In this document: positions 6,489 through 7,310 of the stretch, piece by piece
Layout of the letters: every line of letters begins with the position of its first letter
Position numbering within the stretch: the first letter of the stretch is position 1
Source of the DNA: an uncultured bacterium
Lineage (GTDB): Bacteria > Verrucomicrobiota > Kiritimatiellia > RFP12 > UBA1067
Reading direction: 5' to 3'
Length of the DNA: 7,310 nucleotides
NCBI GenBank assembly: GCA_902779075.1
Contig: CACZAK010000228.1
Span: 1-7,310 of the forward strand
Program-made: the position numbers and the translations under genes
Notes under the pieces: model-generated
Told to the model about the DNA's origin: nothing
Database searches by the model: none
The model's input: the letters and a program-made list of their open reading frames with translations, nothing else

Positions 6489-6513
6489 TGAGCGCAGTTC
6501 GAGGTTTATCCTA

Positions 6514-6739
6514 CTACTTACGAAGCGCCTTGTCCGCAAAGTCGAGCATCCAGAGCCAGTCGTAGCCGGCAAGCCCGTGCTGCCCGCCGCGCCGTCCGAA
6601 GAGCGCTCGACCTTCGTCCTGAACGCGTCGCGCTCGAAGGCCGAAACGTCGAATCCCGCGGCACGGCCGAGCAGAATGGCGACGCTGTCGGTGCCGTTAC
6701 TCCGTGCCTCTATAACGGGCACGCAGTCATATTATTCAT
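6514..6739 (-). pseudogene. Frame-disrupted coding remnant, family not recognised
   Basis: Coding-like sequence is split over frames. An ATG at 6739 opens only MNNMTACPL before TAG at 6712-6710. A second frame, with a GTG at 6722, gives VPVIEARSNG, then DSVAILLGRAAGFDVSAF and ERDAFRTKVER with strong GC3 until about 6600. A third frame gives LFGRRGGQHGLAGYDWLWML and then DFADKALRK, followed by two TAG stops (6516-6511). The pieces join naturally into about 70 residues if two small indels are assumed, near 6720 and near 6600. I do not recognise the family; the LAGYDWLWMLDFADKAL ending looks like a genuine helical C-terminus. The ATG overlaps the TAA (6734-6732) of the preceding frame by 8 nt, suggesting the ancestral gene was coupled to it. 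Decay is the simplest reading; sequencing or assembly errors would look the same. Confidence 0.45.
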
Positions 6740-7310
6740 TTCGTTCCCCGTTTTCTGCACTTCTGCTTTCATGGCCCCATACGATGCGGCCAAAATCCGA
6801 CGGATAGAGCGCGCCGATGCGGAGCCGGGAGGGACGGCTTTCATCCATGCCGCATCGCCAGGTGTTTCCACCACCGTCGTTCCGACGCCATCTCCGATCG
6901 TCGCCACGCCATACGGCGCGGTGCAATACCGATTCATCGTCAGTACCCGAAGCCCTTTGCAGGAATGTGCGGAAACCTCGACGCGCACCCGTCCATTCGC
7001 AGATCCAAGGATGCGAAAGCGTGCGCCGCCGCGTCCTTCCGTCCACTCGCCGACGCGGCAGACGGGCGACGACGCCTCGAACGCGCTTGTCGGGTATTCG
7101 CCGCCCTCGGCTAGAATCCGGTCTATCTCGGCTATGCGGCGGCGCGTCTCTGCGAGCTGCGCAATGCGCCAGCGGAGCCTGTCAGGAAAGTAGAGATGAA
7201 CCTCGGCCTCGGAATGAAAACCGAGGCGCGAATCCGCTTCGGCGAGCGGCAGCATCTTCTCGCTGACGCGCATCTCCGCCTCTGCCAGTTCGTCCATGCG
7301 CCGCAGGGCA
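6732..7310 (-). pseudogene. 3' end of a glycosidase-like gene with a CBM9-like tail, apparently frameshifted; 5' part outside the window
   Basis: The frame is open from the window edge at 7310. Its first part is helical: LPLAEADSRLGFHSEAEVHL, then PDRLRWRIAQLAETRRRIAEI. Similar 'EADSRLGF' tails occur in DUF4838 and related glycosidase-like proteins of PVC bacteria, by recollection rather than by search. A strand-rich segment follows (RFRILGSANGRVRVEVSA, GLRVLTMNRYCTAPYGVATI). Reading on in the same frame to TAG 6710 gives an implausible tail. Switching frame at the C-rich CCCTCCC near 6830 gives SRLRIGALYPSDFGRIVWG, the typical closing motif of CBM9-like domains (R-L-x-x-G-x-x-x-P-x-x-F-G), and a stop TAA at 6734-6732. 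So a one-base indel is likely. If there is none, the product ends at 6710. The upstream start is not in the window; ATG 7297 is only an internal Met. Confidence 0.5.

Noticed and set aside
6330..6513. Possible small RNA, riboswitch or tRNA in the main intergenic region
   Set aside because: Only one 7-bp hairpin and one short palindrome are visible. There is no cloverleaf, no recognisable riboswitch core, and no array of direct repeats that would suggest CRISPR.
6771..7266. Plus-strand open frames of 140 and 149 codons near the window end
   Set aside because: They are antisense to the helical and CBM9-like tail, rich in R, S and P, and have no ribosome site or motif.
1..7310. Insertion sequence or phage elements that could explain the broken genes
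   Set aside because: No transposase, integrase, terminal inverted repeat or target duplication was seen. The breaks look like small indels and a deletion.

Overview
The window looks like chromosomal DNA from a GC-rich bacterium of the PVC superphylum. A gut or anaerobic Kiritimatiellota or Lentisphaerota lineage is the best guess. This rests on a DUF4838-type giant secreted glycosidase, a secreted beta-strand-rich protein opening with a 'YTWTG...W...GNWSP' motif, and further carbohydrate-binding-module (CBM) remnants. The assignment is an inference from gene content, not from a marker gene. Every gene I can support reads on the minus strand, so the order of transcription runs from high to low coordinates.

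Layout in transcription order: (1) 7310 to 6732, the 3' end of a gene entering from outside the window. It has a helical tail followed by what looks like a CBM9-like C-terminal domain, and its reading frame appears broken near 6830. (2) 6739 to 6514, a short, frame-disrupted coding remnant of unknown family that overlaps the end of the previous gene by 8 nt. (3) 6513 to 6330, an intergenic stretch with a 7-bp hairpin, an AT-rich palindrome, an extended -10 promoter and a clear ribosome binding site. (4) 6329 to 6123, a 68-residue ORF that is only the C-terminal half of a CBM. It overlaps the next start codon by 8 nt. (5) 6130 to 689, one intact 1813-codon gene: signal peptide, alpha-glucuronidase-N-like plus DUF4838 region, CBM-like sandwich, clan GH-A (GH5-like) glycosidase with its C-terminal sandwich, and a GH29-like (alpha-L-fucosidase-like) domain. 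(6) 688 to 629, a short gap with a TATAAT box directly after the stop codon, and a Shine-Dalgarno. (7) 628 to beyond position 1, the start of a secreted, repeat-type beta-strand protein that runs off the window.

Taken together this is a piece of a polysaccharide-utilisation neighbourhood. An intact exported multidomain enzyme (probably three catalytic-type units in one chain) is flanked upstream by decaying fragments of similar genes and downstream by a secreted surface or adhesin-like protein. No sulfatase, transporter, regulator, RNA gene, CRISPR array or insertion sequence was seen. The most notable item is the three-glycosidase fusion; next are the CBM fragment kept under its own promoter, and the run of broken frames upstream.
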